Source: Cryptomeria japonica
Lineage: Eukaryota; Streptophyta; Pinopsida; Cupressales; Cupressaceae
Assembly: GCF_030272615.1 (NCBI RefSeq)
Contig: NC_081406.1
Span: 468,578,400 to 468,642,399, forward strand
Direction of reading: 5' to 3'
Length of the DNA stretch: 64,000 nt
Position numbers and translations under genes: made by a program. This document shows positions 12,401-22,440 of this stretch, one piece after another; positions within the stretch are counted from its first letter, which is position 1, and every line of letters starts with the position of its first letter. The notes below the pieces were generated by a model. The model had not been told where the DNA came from. It worked only from the letters and a program-made list of their open reading frames with translations, and made no database searches.

Positions 12401-13690
12401 TCCTCTTTGATGACAGTCAAAAGCTTACTCACAAAGCAATCCTAGAGAGAAATATCACTTCCGCCATTATCCGAATATAGTCTTCTAAAAAATTTAGCTG
12501 CACTCTATCCAATTAGGGAATCTCTAGTGATCTCTTGGTCAGTTTAATCCTTGATACTTTTGATGTAGTTCCTTCTCCTGTGGATATGGGTTGATCTATG
12601 GAAGAAGGTAGAATTTATGTCCCCTTCCTTCAGCCACTGGATTCTAGATCTTTGCTTCCAGTACACCTCCTCCTTAGAGAGGGTATCTTTCCAGTTCTTG
12701 TGATAGTCTTCCTCCTCCTTCAAAATGGGATCCGAGGGTTACCAGTAGCCATGATATTCTGAAGTTGTTCCAGCCTAGAACCCAAGTCCTTCTTTCTTTT
12801 GAAGATGTCTGCAAAGGTGGTCCTATTCCAACCTTTGACTTCCCTATTGATTAGCTTTAGTTTCTCCATAATTCTAAACATAGCAGTCCCTTGGACTGGG
12901 GTGGCCCACCAAAGTCTAACCAGCTCCTTGAAGTTGGGATGAGAGGCCCACATGATCTCATAGAGAAAGGAGGGGCCTTGGCAGGGTCTATCCTTCCAAT
13001 GGAATAAATGGGGGTTGTGATTAGACGCAATCCTTGGGAGGGTTTTTAGATAGGAGTTGTGTCAGATGTCCCAGTTGGTGGAAATCAGGAATCTATCCAA
13101 TCTGACTTGAATAAGATGTTTGCATTTTCTATTGTTCGATCATGTGAAAGGAGCACCCTAAAGGTCAATATCCATAAGGCTAGAAGCATTGATGAAGATG
13201 GCAAGGTCACTCATGCTATTAGTGAAATCATCAAGGCCTCCACATTTCTCAGAGGGGTAGAGGTGGGAATTGAAATCTCCTGCAAGCAAATACTGAACCT
13301 TCTGATTAGCCACAATGAGATCAGAAATTTCCTCCCAAAGAAGTCATCTCCCCAACCTCATGTTGGGAGCATAGATATTGAACATCTGCCAGCACTGTTC
13401 ATTGTAATAAAGAGTAACCACTAGGAATTTTGGGAGCTAGTGAAAAGCTTACCTTTCATTTTAATGGGGTCCCAGAGGGTAGCAATACCCCCAAAGGCAC
13501 CCAAAGCATCAACATACAGAAAATCCACCCTAGTCCAGAGTTTACCAGCAATAAAATTGAAGGTTTGGAAGGGCATCTTGACTTCCTAAAGAAGGAAAAT
13601 TGCAATTTTCATCTCCAGAATGAGTTGTTTTATGGCTTACTACTTCTGGGGGCTGTTCAGACCCCTTATGTTCCAGGAGAGAAACTTCAT
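9455..13690 (-). pseudogene. LINE-1 ORF2, endonuclease/reverse transcriptase/RNase H polyprotein
   Basis: ORF2 makes the enzymes for target-primed reverse transcription. It starts at 13690 with MKFLSWNIRGLNSPQK, typical of the APE-type endonuclease, which is badly broken down to about 12960. The RT core lies in one frame from 12432 to about 11029: ISKAYDKLNWG (motif A), RQGDPLSPY-like with the Gln codon now TAG, and FLDD at the catalytic YADD position near 11620. A zf-RVT segment with CSLCKADEETIDHLF follows (10551-10324). RNase H spans about 9970-9600 with NFDGSAQ, EGDSQ and REGNEAAD, but the usual catalytic Glu appears as Lys in TQAKGMAI. At least three frameshifts and many stops make it inactive. 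Confidence 0.85.
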
Positions 13691-15083
13691 GTATTACTTT
13701 TGTTGAGTCCATCAAGGGTCAATTGTCTGCCCTTTGCAATGTCCCTAGCCATAACCTTGTGTCTCAAGACTCTTTCTAAGGGTTTGCCTACTTTATTTTC
13801 AGTTCCCCCCACATCTTCTTTCTTGGCCTTGGCTTTCTTCTTCTTTGTTATCCATTCTTCATTATCTATCTGAGGGGATCTCAGAGGAGACACTTTCAAC
13901 AGAGTTCCCTAGGAGTTTCCTGGGTGAGTAGGTCTATCCACCATAGTAGGGGAGAGAGGAGGTGTTGAGGCAGGCAAGTTAACCTCAACCCCAAGAGGCA
14001 TATCCATAACCGGGGTGGAGGCATGAAGGGAAGAGGGTGTGGGGGAAGCAGAGGGCATGATGTAGATGCCATCTGACAAACCAAGGGGTGGGAGGGGGTT
14101 GGGGGACAAGTTGAGATTTATCACCTATGGGATCTCACCTTCTTTCAGGGGGATGCTAGGGTTAGCAGTTTTGACAGGGTCCGTGGGGGATTTTAGAATT
14201 TCTAGGATCTTATCTGTGAGGGAGTAATCCTTAGATATTTCATTCACAGTAGTTAGCTCCAGAGGAGCCGATGATGATGGTTCACTAGGGTTGATAGGAT
14301 CAAGCCAAATAGCCTTATTTTTGAGCTTGGGTTCAGCAGCCATAGGGGCTTTACACTCAGTATAGTAATGGCCTTGATTATTGCATTTCTGGCAAAAAAG
14401 GGTAGCATTTTCATACACAATATCCTGGGACCATTTTCCCCATTTTGATTTTAGGGAAATAAAATTTGGGAGAGCCTTGTTAATAGTAACATTAACACAA
14501 AAGCGAGCATACACCAACCTGGATTTATTGAGGGTGTCCGAGTCTGTTGAGACAAAGCTGCCAAATGAGTCCCCTATCCAGTGGAAGATTTGTTCATCCC
14601 ATAACTCCAGCAGGAGACCAGGGAGCCTAATCACAACCAGTGCCATGCGGTTTAGTTCTGCTAAGGGGTCAAAACTAGGCTTCCATTTAGCCATGGTTTG
14701 GAAATGCTTGCAATAAGCCCATGACCTGTTAGGACATAGATCAGGTCCTCCTTAGCATTGAACTTGAATAGAAAGAGTCCCCCCGACATTGCTGATATAT
14801 CAAGGCTTCCTTTAAGCTTCCATCGAGATTTTGCCCATCGTCTGACCATGCAAATAGATGGTCGAAAGGAGAAGAATCGACCAACTATTGCCAGGTGAAG
14901 GGAAGAGGCGATTCTATCCATAAGATTGTCCGGGAGCTTGATCTTTGTTCCATCTTGCATTTGGGAGAAATTGGCCATAACAACTTCAGGGGTTGAAATT
15001 GTGGACCCAAGGAGGGAGTCCTTCCAACTAGACTTGGGATTCTCCTTCACAAGCTCTACACTCTCCTTCAAGAAATACTCCAA
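13687..15083 (-). pseudogene. LINE-1 ORF1, DUF4283-like nucleic-acid-binding protein
   Basis: ORF1 proteins of plant L1 elements bind the element RNA. The N-terminal half (15083 to about 14670) looks like DUF4283 (motifs LHLAIVGRFFSFRP and GGLFLFKFNAKED). A frameshift near 14670-14690 moves the frame, which then runs from 14694 to 13687. It includes a zinc knuckle CQKCNNQGHYYTEC at about 14400-14360 (CX2CX4HX4C complete). TAG stops interrupt it at 14125-14127 and 13909-13911. A Pro/Ser-rich linker and a Lys-rich tail (KKKKAKAKKE) follow. The frame ends in TGA at 13687-13689, overlapping the ORF2 start as ATGA. Confidence 0.75.
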
Positions 15084-15110
15084 AATTCAATATAATCCCT
15101 ACACAAATAT

Positions 15111-15540
15111 ATATTAAAAAAGAAGCTTGAATTACAATTATGTCTCCAAGAAATGAAGGTATGCAACTATTTCTTCTCTCTCTTATATATCTCCCAATTA
15201 TTCTCTCCCAATTATTCTTAGAACACGAATTCCATTACTACATATGTATCTTTTGCATAAATCTACTTGGGGCCATGAAGACATCATATTGCTATTATAC
15301 CAGTAGTAGTTTTCAAGCATTATTAAATGATTTTATATAATAAACATATTTTTATAATGTTTTCAATTAAATTATATTACAACCACTTACATTTCTTGTA
15401 GTTTTTACCCTCCACTTCCATGTAATACCAAACCATATATTTTCTAGTAACCATTGCACCGAGGTTCAAGTGCTAGTACTATATATATTTTTATTTTTTA
15501 TATTTTATTTGAATTAATGACAAACTTTCTGCATGTGGAT
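15111..15540. other. AT-rich spacer, no gene seen
   Basis: Flank between LINE-1 and the telomere-like repeat. A short open frame at 15140-15340 has no recognisable domain. Near 15501 it contains TATTTTATTTGAATTAATGA, a diverged copy of a motif also found at 19788 and 60170. Confidence 0.5.
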
Positions 15541-17400
15541 CCCTAAACCAAAATAAACCCTAACCCTATCACTAAACCAAAGTGAACCCGAACCCTAAAT
15601 TAGACCAAATCTAAATCATAAGCCAAGTCAAACCTTAACACTAAACCAAATTGAATTGAAAATAAAATTGAATTATAACCTAACTTTAAACCATATTGAA
15701 CCCTAACCCTAAACAAATTTTAACTTTAGCAATAAACCTAATTGAACATTAAACCAAACTAAACCCTATTGAACTTTAACACTAAACCAAGTTGAACACT
15801 ATCTATAAAACTAATTGAACCTTAACCCCAAACCAATCTACACCACAACCAAAACTTAATACCAAATTGAATTGTATCCCTAGAAACCAAATTGAACTCT
15901 AAACCTAACACTATACCAAAATGAATCCTAACCATAATTCATATTAAACACTATCAATAAACCAAATTAAATACCAACTATAAAACTAATTAAATCATAT
16001 ACCAAATTAAAATATAACACTAAACCAAAGCAAACCTTAACACTAAAAAACCTGGCCCTAACCCTACTTGTAAACAAAATTGTACACTAACCCTAGTAAT
16101 AAAGAAAATTAAACACTAACCCTAAACTAAATTGACCTCTACCCCTAACACCAAAATAAACCCTAGCCATAAACCAAGTTGAATTCTAAATGCAAACCTA
16201 ATTAAACTCTAATCCAAATGGAACCATAACCCTTACTCTAAATAAAATTGAACCCTATCCTTGTAATAATTCTATATATAATCTTGATCCAAGAGCTAAA
16301 CCAAATTGAGCCTTAACCCTAAACCTAATTGAATAGTACACCAAATTTAGTCTTACCCTAACCCTATTGAATCCTAACCCTAAATTAAATGATATTAAAT
16401 CTTGAGTATGAACCCAACTAAACCATAACTATAATACTCAGCCTAATTGAATGCTAACCCTAATAGTAAACTAAATTGAAAACTAAATCTAACCACACAC
16501 TAAATCAAATTAAAGCCAAACCATACACCAAATTGAATCATAACCCTAACACTAAACCAAATTTAACTATAACCCTAGAAACCAAATTGAATATTAATCA
16601 TAACCATAAACCAAATTAAATCCTATCCCTTATCCTAATGAAACACTAACTAGATTGAACCCTAATCTTAAATAAACACTAAACCAAATTGAACTCTAAT
16701 TCTAAATTTACACTAAACCAAATATAATTGTTACCTTAAATGAAATATTGACCTAATCTTAACACTAAATTGAATCAAAATTCAATTCTAACTTTGTCCC
16801 AAATTCAACCCTCACACTAAACCAAAAAACCCTAACCCTATCACTAAACCAAAGTGAACCCTAAACCTAAACCAAACCAAATATAAATCATAAGCCAAAT
16901 CAAACCTTAACACTAAACCAAATCTCAAAATCCTAACCCTAAATAAAATTCAACCCTAACCATACTTGTGAACATATAATTGTGCGCTAACCCTAATAGT
17001 AAACCAAATTAAAAATAAACCTTAAATTTAAAGAACCCAAACTTGAAACAAAATTAAACACTAAACTAAATTGAACCCTACCCCTAACTAAATCAAATAA
17101 AACCCTAACCCTAAATTAAATCATGCACTAACTCTTTCAATAAACCTAATCAAAATTAACTTAAAACAAAATTAAGAAAAATTGATTGGTGAAGGGCACC
17201 TAAATAATTAACTTGAAATAAAGTTATACACTAAATCAAATCAAACTCCAACCCTAAATTAAATCATACCAAATAAAACCCTAAACCTAATCCTTACTGA
17301 ATTAAGGCTACTATTTTATCCCAATCCTAACTATAATTCTAAATCTAGAATTTAACCAAATGGAATCCTAAATCTAACACTATACCAATCCAATATATAA
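15541..17400. repeat. Degenerate telomere-like repeat, copy 2 with an internal higher-order repeat
   Basis: Loose tandem AACCCTAA and ACTAAACCAAATTGAA units. Positions 16548-17400 align with copy 1 at 5225-6060. A block with ACCCTATCACTAAACCAAAG occurs at about 15555 and again at about 16835 (and at 5518 in copy 1), giving a higher-order spacing of about 1.28 kb. No coding capacity is seen. Confidence 0.85.
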
Positions 17401-17935
17401 CTCTATAATATATAATTTGAAATTAATTTATTTAATGTGATAAAACCACTTTTGCTTTAAAAATAGAGGCCTAGAAGGATATCTCTTGACTTATTCTATA
17501 TAAATATATATAAGCTAGTTTTTATTTAGAAAAATGATTTGACATATTTATTTTTATTTATTTCAAATATAAAATCTAATATAAAATGTCAAATAGTCAA
17601 TTTAATTTACAATGTAGATTTAAATATAACATATTTTACCTAATATTAATGTAAAATGTAAAAATATATAACCAAGTATATAATTCAAAATGTAAAATTC
17701 AAGATCTAATCTCAAACATAAATCATAATAATATTTTTTTAGAATTCATCGCCATTTCAAGGAAAATGACTTAAAATTTTAAAAAATAAAACCTAATATA
17801 TAATTGAAAATGTAAAATTCAAGATCCAATATCAAACATAAATCACAATAATATTTTTTAGAATTCATGACTATTTCAAGGAAAATGACATTAAATATTA
17901 AAAAATAAAATATGATAGGAACTACCAATTTTAAT
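17401..17935. repeat. AT-rich duplicated segment, copy 2 (left part)
   Basis: It matches copy 1 at 6061-6595, including the local duplication of about 118 bp. The match stops at about 17935 inside CCAATTTTAATGTAAATAAC, where the telomere-like array begins. Confidence 0.75.
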
Positions 17936-18990
17936 GTAAATAACCCTAAACATTTTGTAAATCCTATCCATAATGCTAATCCTAAACCTAAACCTAACCA
18001 TAATGTAAACACTAACATTAATCCTAACACTAACCCTTAACCCTAACCCTAAGCATGATGTAAACCATAACCCTAGCTATAATAATAACATTAACCCTAA
18101 CCCTAACATGAACCATGATGTAAACCATAACCTTTACCATAGTCCTAACCACAACTCTAAACCATTATCCTTATCATAATCCCAACCCTAACCTAACCTA
18201 ATCATAACCCTAAACCCTAACCCTAAAAATGGGGAATGGCTCTACAACCCTTAGGATGCACCAATCATCTATTATAATATATTAATAATATATTAAGGGT
18301 ATTAATGTCTTGTTGCATCCAAAGGGCTGGATAATTGTTTGCCTAAAATAGCTCTAAACCTAACCCTAACCATGATGTACACCCTAACCCTATCAATAAT
18401 TCTAACTATGATGTAAACCCTAATCCTAACCATAATGTAAATCCTAACCCTAACCCTAACCCTAACCATAACCATAATTATAATCCTAAACCTAACTATA
18501 ACCCAAACCCTAAACCCTAACCCAAGCAATAACCCTAACGCTAACCATGATGCAAATATTAACCCTAACTATAAGCATGATATAAATACTAAAATTAATC
18601 CTAATACTAACCCTTAATCCTAACCATAACCATGATGTAAACCCTAACCCTAGCCATAATCCTAACCATAAATGTAACCCTAAGCCTAACCATAAACCTA
18701 ACCCTAACTCCAACACCAACCATGATGTAAACCATAACCCTAATGATAATCCTAACCATAACTCTAGACCTTAACCCTAACCTAACCATAAACATAAACC
18801 CTAACCCTAACAATAATCCTTAGCCCTAAACCTAACCATGACATAAACCCTAAACTATGCCAACCCTAAACCTAACCATGCTAATCCTAAACCTAATCAT
18901 AACCCTAAATCCAAACCATGATGTAAACCTTATCATCACCATAACACTAACCTTAACCCTAACACTAACCATAACCATAATACATGCCAT
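17936..18990. repeat. Interstitial telomere-like array of CCCTAA type
   Basis: Runs of AACCCTAACCCTAACCCTAA (for example 18445-18470) alternate with diverged units such as AACCATGATGTAAACC. The dominant unit is six bases, CCCTAA, rather than the usual plant CCCTAAA. The array interrupts the duplication: copy 1 has ordinary AT-rich DNA at the equivalent place (about 6595-6760). Minus-strand open frames here read as Val-Arg and Ile-Met repeats and are artefacts. Confidence 0.85.
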
Positions 18991-19206
18991 TAAATAAAGT
19001 TTAATATATCTTAGATTTTAGTATTTGCTTTGATCTTGCAACACATATATATTATTAAAAATAGCCTTAATAGATATATAAAATTTAATATATCTCCACC
19101 TAATGATATAATAATATAATAATATAATAATATATAATAATATTATAATATAATTTATTTTAATAAAAAGATACTATATAGTTATATATTAATTTATTTT
19201 ATATTT
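18991..19206. other. AT-rich simple-sequence spacer
   Basis: Between the array and the hairpin. It includes an AAT/ATA-rich low-complexity run at about 19108-19155. No gene is seen. Confidence 0.5.
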
Positions 19207-19381
19207 TAGCATATATATCTTAAATTTTAATTTAATCTATATAACATAGGCTAAGAAATATCCTTCTCAAGGGGCCTATTTCAATTTAGGGTGTAAAATT
19301 GATTAAAAATAGGTGCGTCGAGAAGCATGTCTCTAGGCGCATGTTATATAGATTAAATTAAAATTTAAGACATATATGCTA
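19207..19381. repeat. Foldback hairpin, 41-bp inverted repeats around a 93-bp spacer
   Basis: The arm 19207-19247 is the reverse complement of 19341-19381 with one mismatch (arms begin TAGCATATATATCTTAAATT). Imperfect pairing extends a little further outwards. The spacer is less AT-rich than the arms. It lies exactly at the right edge of the material that copy 2 has and copy 1 lacks, which suggests a small foldback or MITE-like insertion. No transposase or clear target duplication is visible. Confidence 0.7.
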
Positions 19382-19872
19382 GTTAAAATATAGAGTTAGA
19401 TATTAAATATTTTACATAATATTATTGTGAAATTTAAAAATATAAAATCTAATATGTAATTCAAAATGTAAAATTTAAGATTCAATGTCAAACATAAATC
19501 ATATATATTAAGTTCAAAATAATACACCTCTAAATACATAATTCATTTAATTTTATTCATTAGTCTAGTTCTTACCAAGAATTGAATATATATATTTTTT
19601 TTAAAAGTATATGCAATTTATTTATTAAATTTTAAATACTATTTATTTTGTCTTCGCAATATTTACATAATCTTGTCAAATTATTTCCAAACAAATATTA
19701 GTTTAGCTTTAACCTATTTTTCAATTCATTTTGTAAATGTTAAATACTCTTTATTTTATCTTTGTAATATTTACACTGTCTTGTCTTTATTTTACCTGAA
19801 TTATTGACAACCTTTCTATCCCATGGATCCCTATTCAAATCCTTTGTCTAGTTCCTAGGATTATATATATTT
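19382..19872. repeat. AT-rich duplicated segment, copy 2 (right part)
   Basis: It resumes the match to copy 1 (6765-7110). Its last 85 bp (19788-19872) start with TATTTTACCTGAATTATTGA, which recurs directly after element A at 60170, so the insertion target was a tandem pair of this unit. Confidence 0.7.
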
Positions 19873-20169
19873 TGTAGTGCCCCACCAGGAAACCCCGAAG
19901 GGTTAAAGCTAAAATGCACCAATGGAGTGCAAATATTGTTTTTTTAAACTTTAATACACAACATTAAGATACATTGGAGTTATCTAACGTTAGATAACAC
20001 AATGGAAAACTAAACGAACCTAAGGAGTTTCCCAATTAGATTACGTAACTTAACACCTAACTCAACTCATGACATTTGATCCAATTAAGCAGAATATCTT
20101 AATTACATGCTATTTCTTGAAACACGGATATAATTTGTTCAGTGAATTAGCATTATAGAAATTAGGAAG

Positions 20170-20760
20170 CATTCATTTATTATGGTTGAAATGTAGATAA
20201 CCAATTGAGTTCATCCATTATAGTTAGAATGTAGCTATTAAGATGAAGTTCATTTATTAAGGTTATAATGTGGATAACCAATTGAGTTCATCCATTATAG
20301 TTAAAATATAGCTAATAAGATGGAGTTCATCTATTAAGGTTAAAATGTAGATAACCTATTGAGTTCATCCATTATAGTTAGAATGTAGCTATTAAGATGA
20401 AGTTCATTTATTAAGGTTAAATTGTGGATAACCAATTGAGTTCATCCAATATAGTTAGAATGTAGCTATTAAGATAAAGTTCACATATTAAGGATGAAAT
20501 GTAAATAGCATAACGAAGTTCATCCATTAGGATTAAAATATATATAGCTTGATGAGTACATCCATTATAGTTAGAATGAAGCTAATATGATGAAGTTCAT
20601 TTATTAAGAATAAAATATAAATAAATAAATGAGTTCATCAAATTTAGTTAAAATATAGCTATTATGATGAAGTTAATTTATTAATATTAAAATGTAAGTA
20701 GCTAAATGAAGTTCATCCATTAGAATTACAATTTAGGTAATTTGACGAGTTCGTCCAATA
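20170..20760. repeat. 38-bp minisatellite with a 77-bp dimer period in LTR A
   Basis: GTTCATCC anchors occur at 20209, 20285, 20363, 20440 and 20518, spaced 76-78 bp. Each dimer has halves of about 38 bp beginning GTTCATCCATTATAGTT and GTTCATTTATTAAGGTT. The same array is in solo LTR C (about 36776-37345) and, shortened by a deletion, in the other LTR of A (about 56636-56858). Confidence 0.85.
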
Positions 20761-21061
20761 ATTGTTATCCATTCATTACGTACAATTTTGCATTAAACTC
20801 ATACCATGCATCTTGTTCCAAAATGTTCTATAATATCATCATAACTAATGAGGTCTTTTGATGCATACTTTTTTTCATTAACATTACTAGAGTACATTCC
20901 TTCATGATCCATTTATTGCATTTAAAAGACGACTACATACATGCATTACGATAATTCTCATCTAACCCACTTATACATTCTATCAAATTGCCATCCATAC
21001 ATGCTAACACTAACCATGAAACACAAGAACAAAAGTATCACATAACACCAAATTGATCTCA

Positions 21062-21125
21062 GAGTTCAACCCTATAGGGCTACATCTCTGGGTCTTCTCA
21101 ACTGCAAGACCCCTCTGATAATTAA
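21062..21125 (-). other. Conserved core block of the giant LTRs
   Basis: A block containing GGGCTACATCTC and CTGCAAGACCCCTCTG occurs once in each LTR: here, 28279-28340, 35987-36050, 37657-37715 and 56930-56990. It is better conserved than the surrounding AT-rich LTR sequence. Its role is unknown. Confidence 0.6.
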
Positions 21126-22154
21126 TTAAGTTATAGTTACATAGGGTTCATGTCATTTACATTCATGCCTTTTAGGCGAGCACAACCAATATACAAACAA
21201 CCACTTCGGTCAATAAATCCTAAATGATCCCTACATAGAAACAGATCCAACTGAGCATATTAAAAGATGATACAAAGGTCCATTGCCTAATGATACTCTA
21301 ACTAGGAGCCTGACCAACTATGGCCAACCACAAAAAAAATAGATGACAGAGTCCAAACAAACATATCCAGGTCTGGCCATTACTTTAAACAAAAGCGAAT
21401 ACAACATTGAGAATTTGTGACCACAATAACAAAAAAAAAAGGTACAATCTTTTCCCATATTGATTTAAACATTTAAAGGTTGATCAAGTTTTCTAAATGA
21501 TCTAAGTTGTTTTCAGTTTTCTACCTCATCCAGGTCCAGGTCATTCTTGGTTTTCTACTCACTACGTTCATATGCATCAAGACATAACGTAAATACATCC
21601 GTACTAGTTTTTCAACCAAGTTCACATGAATGGAAAGCATTAATCATCTAAATATGTTATTTAATCCTTAGATAAACATCATTGACATACTGGTTTGGAA
21701 CAATAATCTAGTCCCCTTTTCTAGCAACGCAAATTTACCCTTTACAAAAAGGAAATATACATTAAAAGGAATAAAGAAATGGGAAACCCCTTTCCTAATG
21801 AAATAAAATCCCCTTATATTTAAAACAATTTCGCCATCCAAAAATATTAAATAACACATATATATCCCAATATATACCTAACTTAATAATAATTAACAAC
21901 TGAACAACAATTATTTATTCATTGGTAATATACGCTATAAAAGGACCAATAACTAATATATAATTAATAATATATATAAATATATAAATTATCTAAATTA
22001 ATATATATCTAAAATATACATTAATCCATAATTAATAATTAATATATAATAATAATATATATTAATTAGAGTTTAATATTAATAATATATATTAACTTAA
22101 AATTTAATATATTTTTTTGGTTGAAACTAAAAAAAAATTTATTTAATTTAAAAT

Positions 22155-22440
22155 TTAATGGAGGGTAGCCATGGGCCCACCTCCCATCCACGAGAGTGGG
22201 CGCAGCTGTGCCCTAGCCATCGGGCTTGTGGCCACCACGGTGGATGCAGACCCTCGGCCTCCACACAGTGGAGTCGGGGTCTCTGTGGCCGCCGTGGGGA
22301 TCGCAAACCCTTTGGCCTCCACCTTTTGGAGCAGGGTAGTTACGGCCACTCACGTGGACACAGCCCCTCTGCCTCCACAAGGTGGATGCAGCAGCTCTAT
22401 GGGAGATGGGAAGGGGAGGGGCATGGATTGAGCTTTAGCT
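22155..22440 (-). repeat. GC-rich island/minisatellite in LTR A (left)
   Basis: A strongly GC-rich block in an AT-rich LTR. It contains partial tandem units of about 57 bp that begin CCTCCACA and hold short palindromes of the form CTCCAC-N3-GTGGAG. It is open in several frames on both strands because stop codons are rare in GC-rich DNA. Counterparts lie at 30095-30335, 38765-39085, 54495-54765 and 58050-58370. Confidence 0.75.

Larger units (their letters stand above)
7376..15110 (-). mobile_element. LINE-1: L1-type non-LTR retrotransposon with a third ORF, decayed
   Basis: On the minus strand the order is ORF1 (DUF4283-like plus CCHC), ORF2 (endonuclease, RT, zf-RVT, RNase H), then a third ORF and a 3' tail near 7376 reading TTTTAATATCAAAAAC. 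The tail resembles the TTTTATCAAAAAAA end of LINE-2 in this window. ORF1 has no ATG at its start (TGA ATT TTG GAG upstream), so the copy is probably 5'-truncated near 15.09-15.11 kb. I could not find convincing target-site duplications, so both ends are approximate. Confidence 0.8.

Noticed and set aside
7188-15094. ATTCAATATA match (7189-7198 and 15085-15094) as a target duplication of LINE-1
   Set aside because: The left copy is about 180 bp from the apparent 3' tail with no poly(A) beside it, and a 10-bp AT-rich match is expected by chance here.
18302-18813. Overlapping minus-strand open frames rich in Val-Arg and Ile-Met
   Set aside because: They are translations of the CCCTAA/ACCATAA array; several frames are open at once and the content is low-complexity.
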